NCBI GenBank assembly: GCA_945875225.1 | Contig: CAMCJY010000059.1 | Coordinates: 1-9,282 of the forward strand | Source of the DNA: Comamonas sp. lk | Lineage (GTDB): Bacteria > Pseudomonadota > Gammaproteobacteria > Burkholderiales > Burkholderiaceae_C | DNA: 9,282 nucleotides | Reading direction: 5' to 3' | Shown here: piece by piece, positions 6,792 through 9,282 of the stretch | Layout of the letters: every line of letters starts with the position of its first letter | Numbering within the stretch: the stretch's first letter is position 1 | Notes under the pieces: generated by a model | Told to the model about the DNA's origin: nothing | Seen by the model: the letters and a program-made list of their open reading frames with translations, nothing else | The model's database searches: none | Position numbers and translations under genes: made by a program

Positions 6792-8471
6792 ATGTCTGAA
6801 TCTTTCGCAGCCCTCTTTGAAGAGTCGCAAAAATCGTCTGAAACCCGTATCGGTGAAGTCGTCACCGCCGAAGTCGTTCGTATCGAACACAACTTTGTCG
6901 TTGTCAACGCCGGTCTGAAATCAGAAGCCTATGTGCCCCTGTCTGAATTCAAAAGCGACAAAGGCGAACTCGAAGTCCAAGTGGGCGAATTTGTCTCCGT
7001 GGCCATCGTCGCCATGGAAAACGGTTACGGCGACACCATCGTCAGCCGCGACACCGCCAAGCGCCTGGCCTCTTGGATGAGCCTGGAAAAATCCTTGGAA
7101 TCCGGCGAATTTGTCACTGGCACCACCAGCGGCAAAGTCAAAGGCGGCCTGACCGTATTGGTCAATGGCATCCGCGCCTTCCTACCCGGTTCGCTGGTCG
7201 ATACCCGCCCCACCAAGGACTTGTCTCCCTACGAGAACAAGACTATGGAATTCAAGGTTATCAAGCTGGACCGCAAACGCAACAACGTGGTGCTGAGCCG
7301 CCGCGCCGTGGTCGAAGCCTCCATGGGTGCCGAGCGCGCCAACCTGATGTCCACCCTCAAAGAAGGCTCTGTGGTGCAAGGCGTGGTCAAGAACATCACC
7401 GAGTACGGTGCGTTTGTGGACCTGGGCGGCATCGACGGCCTGCTGCACATCACCGACATGGCCTGGCGCCGTGTGCGTCACCCCTCCGAAGTAGTGACCG
7501 CTGGCCAGGAAATCACAGCCAAGATTTTGAAATTTGACACCGAGAAAAACCGCGTGTCCCTGGGCCTCAAGCAAATGGGCGACGACCCTTGGATGGGCGT
7601 CAACCGCCGCTACCCCCAAGCCACCCGTATGTTCGGCAAGATCACCAACATCGCCGACTATGGCGCATTTGTGGAACTCGAGCCCGGCATCGAAGGCTTG
7701 GTGCACGTCTCCGAAATGGACTGGACCAACAAAAACATCGCCCCTTCCAAGCTCGTGTCCCTGGGTGACGAGGTCGAAGTCATGGTTCTGGAAATCGACG
7801 AAGACAAGCGCCGTATTTCTTTGGGCATGAAGCAATGCAAAGCCAATCCTTGGCAAGAGTTTGCACAAAACACCAAGCGCGGCGACCGCGTCAAAGGCCC
7901 TATCAAATCGATCACCGACTTTGGCGTCTTCGTGGGCTTGGCTGCCGGTATCGACGGCCTGGTGCATTTGTCGGACCTGTCCTGGAACGAAACCGGCGAA
8001 GCCGCTGTGCGCGAGTTCAAAAAAGGCCAGGAAGTTGAAGCCATTGTGCTGGCCGTGGACGTGGACCGCGAGCGTATTTCTCTGGGTATCAAGCAATTGG
8101 ATTCCGACCCCTTCACCACCTTTGCCGCTGTCAATGACAAAGGCCAAGTGGTTACCGGCAAGGTCAAAACCGTGGATGCAAAGGGCGCTGAGATCGACCT
8201 GGGCGAAGACATCATTGGCTACCTGCGTGTGTCCGAGATCAGCCGCGACCGCGTCGAAGACGCCCGCAGCGTGCTCAAGGAAGGCGACGAAGTCACCGCC
8301 GTGGTGGTCAATGTGGACCGCAAAACCCGCAACATCCAACTGTCCATCAAGGCCAAGGATGCAGCGGACCAAAACGAAGCCATGGCCACCCTGAGCCAAA
8401 ATACCGCGCGCGAAAACGCCGGCACCACCAGCCTGGGCGCTTTGCTGCGCGCTAAGCTGGACAACAATTAA
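6792..8471 (+). CDS. rpsA: 30S ribosomal protein S1
   Basis: S1 binds mRNA on the 30S subunit, unfolds structured leaders and allows initiation on messages with weak Shine-Dalgarno sequences. The product has 559 aa (E. coli 557). It starts with the ribosome-docking helix MSESFAALFEES and carries six S1 (OB-fold) repeats at roughly residues 21–87, 105–171, 192–261, 277–347, 363–434 and 450–518. The central repeats show the typical YGAFVDLGGIDGLLH, YGAFVELEPGIEGLVH and FGVFVGLAAGIDGLVH cores, with RISLG(M/I)KQ ends. The short tail TSLGALLRAKLDNN closes the protein. The ATG at 6792 matches the family N-terminus exactly. Codon use is that of a highly expressed gene. Local transcription probably combines operon read-through from upstream with the promoter candidate inside cmk, and stops in part at the hairpin at 8499. 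Confidence 0.98.
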   Translation: MSESFAALFEESQKSSETRIGEVVTAEVVRIEHNFVVVNAGLKSEAYVPLSEFKSDKGELEVQVGEFVSVAIVAMENGYGDTIVSRDTAKRLASWMSLEKSLESGEFVTGTTSGKVKGGLTVLVNGIRAFLPGSLVDTRPTKDLSPYENKTMEFKVIKLDRKRNNVVLSRRAVVEASMGAERANLMSTLKEGSVVQGVVKNITEYGAFVDLGGIDGLLHITDMAWRRVRHPSEVVTAGQEITAKILKFDTEKNRVSLGLKQMGDDPWMGVNRRYPQATRMFGKITNIADYGAFVELEPGIEGLVHVSEMDWTNKNIAPSKLVSLGDEVEVMVLEIDEDKRRISLGMKQCKANPWQEFAQNTKRGDRVKGPIKSITDFGVFVGLAAGIDGLVHLSDLSWNETGEAAVREFKKGQEVEAIVLAVDVDRERISLGIKQLDSDPFTTFAAVNDKGQVVTGKVKTVDAKGAEIDLGEDIIGYLRVSEISRDRVEDARSVLKEGDEVTAVVVNVDRKTRNIQLSIKAKDAADQNEAMATLSQNTARENAGTTSLGALLRAKLDNN

Positions 8472-8498
8472 ACGGCGCACCGCCTCATTAGTAGTCCC

Positions 8499-8538
8499 CA
8501 AGCGACCGGCGTGTGCCGGTCGCTTGCATTGCTTTTTT
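8499..8538 (+). terminator. Probable intrinsic terminator/attenuator between rpsA and ihfB
   Basis: A perfect 12-bp inverted repeat (8499–8510 with 8515–8526; arms CAAGCGACCGGC and GCCGGTCGCTTG) closes a GTGT tetraloop. T6 follows at 8533–8538. The T run starts 6 nt after the stem rather than directly, so termination may be incomplete. The T run can also pair as GCTTT/AAAGC (8531–8535 with 8539–8543) next to the ihfB start. ihfB begins only 10 nt after the T run, so this element probably limits how much rpsA transcription enters ihfB. Confidence 0.7.
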
Positions 8539-8548
8539 AAAGCTCTCT

Positions 8549-8863
8549 ATGACCCGCTCTGACATCGTCGAAGAATTGGCAAGCCGCTTCAGCCAGCTGA
8601 CCCAGCAGGACGCGGAATTCGCCGTCAAGGCCATCCTGGACGCGATGAACGACGCCCTGGTGCGCGGGCAACGTATCGAAATCCGCGGCTTTGGCAGTTT
8701 TTCCGTCAGCCACCATGCGCCGCGCATGGGTCGCAACCCGCGCAATGGCGAAAGCGTCGCCATACCCCAGCGACGGGTGCCGCACTTCAAGCCCGGCAAA
8801 GCCCTGCGCGAAGCGGTCGATGCCGAGATCGCCCCGGCCGTGGGCGTACTGGCCAAGCCTTGA
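8549..8863 (+). CDS. ihfB: Integration host factor subunit beta
   Basis: This DNABII-family protein pairs with IHF alpha to bend specific DNA sites sharply in recombination, replication and sigma54 transcription. It has 104 aa. The N-terminal dimerisation helices begin MTRSDIVEELASRF. RIEIRGFGSF (42–51) is the family's central strand motif. GRNPRNG (61–67) contains Pro64, the residue at the arm tip that intercalates in the minor groove, and VPHFKPGKALRE (77–88) is the C-terminal signature. The tail runs about ten residues past the E. coli IhfB end and is rich in Ala, Pro and Val. I took the ATG at 8549. The in-frame GTG at 8513 lies inside the hairpin loop region and adds 12 unconserved residues. 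No clear Shine-Dalgarno is present. The rpsA–ihfB adjacency is conserved in proteobacteria and supports the beta rather than the alpha or HU assignment. Confidence 0.96.
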   Translation: MTRSDIVEELASRFSQLTQQDAEFAVKAILDAMNDALVRGQRIEIRGFGSFSVSHHAPRMGRNPRNGESVAIPQRRVPHFKPGKALREAVDAEIAPAVGVLAKP

Positions 8864-8869
8864 TTTCCT

Positions 8870-8895
8870 GTCGGCCCGATAGAATCGTCGCCGAC
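8870..8895 (+). promoter_or_regulatory. Candidate lapA promoter -10 within an imperfect dyad
   Basis: TAGAAT (8880–8885, five of six to TATAAT) lies in the 43-nt ihfB–lapA gap. No well-spaced -35 is visible: TTGATT at 8860 would leave only 14 nt. The -10 sits within a dyad of outer arms GTCGGC (8870–8875) and GCCGAC (8890–8895) and inner arms CGAT (8877–8880) and ATCG (8884–8887) around a central AGA. This could be an operator or an RNA stem. There is no T run, so it is not an intrinsic terminator. Confidence 0.4.
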
Positions 8896-8896
8896 C

Positions 8897-8901
8897 AAGG
8901 A
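8897..8901 (+). promoter_or_regulatory. Ribosome binding site of lapA
   Basis: AAGGA lies 5 nt before the lapA ATG at 8907 and fixes that start. It is one of only two clear Shine-Dalgarno sequences in the window. Confidence 0.75.
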
Positions 8902-8906
8902 ATTGC

Positions 8907-9218
8907 ATGAACTCATTCTTTTCGCTGGTGAAACTGCTGTTCAAAGCAGCGATTTTTTTCACCCTGTTTGCGTTTGCCTTGAACAACCAGGCCGACGTGA
9001 CCGTGCATTTTTTCTTTGGCTACCAGTGGACCAGCCCGCTGGTCATGGTGGTGCTCATCAGTTTTGCCGGCGGGCTGCTGCTGGGCATATTGGGCATGGT
9101 GCCGCGCTGGTGGCAGCAACGTCGCGCCGCCAAACACGCACGAAGCCGGCCCGATGCAAGCTCCGGCGCAGCCTCCCCAAGCAAGCCCGACGAGAGCGCG
9201 CTGCCCCATGGAATTTGA
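8907..9218 (+). CDS. lapA: LapA-domain (DUF1049) inner membrane protein
   Basis: This is a small membrane protein of the lipopolysaccharide assembly protein A family. In E. coli, LapA (YciS) works beside LapB (YciM) in controlling LPS synthesis at the inner membrane. The product has 103 aa with two predicted hydrophobic segments: about residues 7–26 (LVKLLFKAAIFFTLFAFAL) and 42–66 (containing SPLVMVVLISFAGGLLLGIL). Between them lies the short loop NNQADVTVHFFFGYQW, typical of the family. The second segment ends in a positively charged stretch (RWWQQRRAAKHARSR), consistent with a cytoplasmic tail. The tail after residue 80 is low-complexity Ser/Ala/Pro. Assignment rests on topology, the loop motif and the position directly before lapB. 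The stop overlaps the lapB start by 11 nt, so the two are probably translationally coupled. Confidence 0.88.
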   Translation: MNSFFSLVKLLFKAAIFFTLFAFALNNQADVTVHFFFGYQWTSPLVMVVLISFAGGLLLGILGMVPRWWQQRRAAKHARSRPDASSGAASPSKPDESALPHGI

Positions 9219-9282
9219 CCTGAACTGGGTGTTAATGGGCCTGCCCATCGCCTTCGTGACGGGCTGGCTGGCCTCGCGCTTT
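9208..9282 (+). CDS. lapB: LPS assembly protein LapB, N-terminal fragment (cut by window end)
   Basis: Only 25 codons are visible, beginning MEFDLNWVLMGLPIAFVTGW and continuing LASRF in frame to the last base. This is a single N-terminal membrane anchor of the kind that precedes the TPR repeats and rubredoxin-like zinc domain in LapB (YciM). LapB tethers to the inner membrane and adjusts LpxC turnover in E. coli. The start ATG overlaps the end of lapA by 11 nt in another frame. The call depends on the anchor's pattern and the lapA neighbour; none of the TPR region is in the window. Confidence 0.8.
   Translation, partial: MEFDLNWVLMGLPIAFVTGWLASRF

Noticed and set aside
7182..8501. 439-codon open frame antisense to rpsA
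   Set aside because: Codon bias in a GC-rich, highly expressed gene leaves the complementary frame free of stops. The product is His/Val/Gly-rich with no recognisable family, and rpsA on the + strand is certain.
8513..8548. Upstream GTG extension of ihfB
   Set aside because: It would start in the hairpin loop of the terminator and add 12 residues absent from the DNABII family, while the ATG at 8549 gives the canonical N-terminus.

Overview
The window reads as a GC-rich betaproteobacterial chromosome segment, most likely Burkholderiales, family Comamonadaceae. The reasons are the gene order gyrA–serC–pheA–tyrA–aroA·cmk–rpsA–ihfB–lapA–lapB, the in-frame AroA–CMK fusion (an arrangement I know from annotated Comamonadaceae genomes), and the GC-biased codon use. 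All genes lie on the + strand and cover nearly the whole window. Both ends cut a gene: gyrA lacks its N-terminal part and lapB lacks everything after 25 codons. I see no mobile element, tRNA, rRNA or CRISPR array.

Region 1 (1–6658) is a tightly packed operon. The gyrA 3' part is followed after 10 nt by serC (GTG start), after 11 nt by pheA (AroQ chorismate mutase–prephenate dehydratase–ACT), after 13 nt by tyrA (GTG start), and after 9 nt by a 665-codon aroA·cmk fusion. SerC supplies phosphoserine. AroA makes EPSP, the precursor of chorismate. PheA and TyrA draw chorismate/prephenate toward phenylalanine and tyrosine. The CMK domain recycles CMP/dCMP. This is the known 'aromatic supraoperon' layout, but without the hisC-like aromatic aminotransferase gene found between pheA and tyrA in some relatives.

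Region 2 (6452–8538) is the ribosomal protein S1 unit. A sigma70-like promoter candidate lies inside the cmk part of the fusion, at a patch of AT-rich, atypical codons. A 133-nt foldable leader without a Shine-Dalgarno sequence precedes rpsA. A perfect 12-bp hairpin followed by a T6 run lies between rpsA and ihfB.

Region 3 (8549–9282) holds ihfB (IHF beta subunit), then a 43-nt gap with a -10-like TAGAAT inside an imperfect dyad, then lapA (DUF1049-type membrane protein) overlapping the start of lapB by 11 nt.

This is mostly a conserved housekeeping region, and I do not see an undescribed defence or mobile system. The best leads are the AroA–CMK fusion, the promoter embedded in the cmk codons, the S1 leader, the hairpin controlling ihfB entry, and the dyad over the lapA -10.
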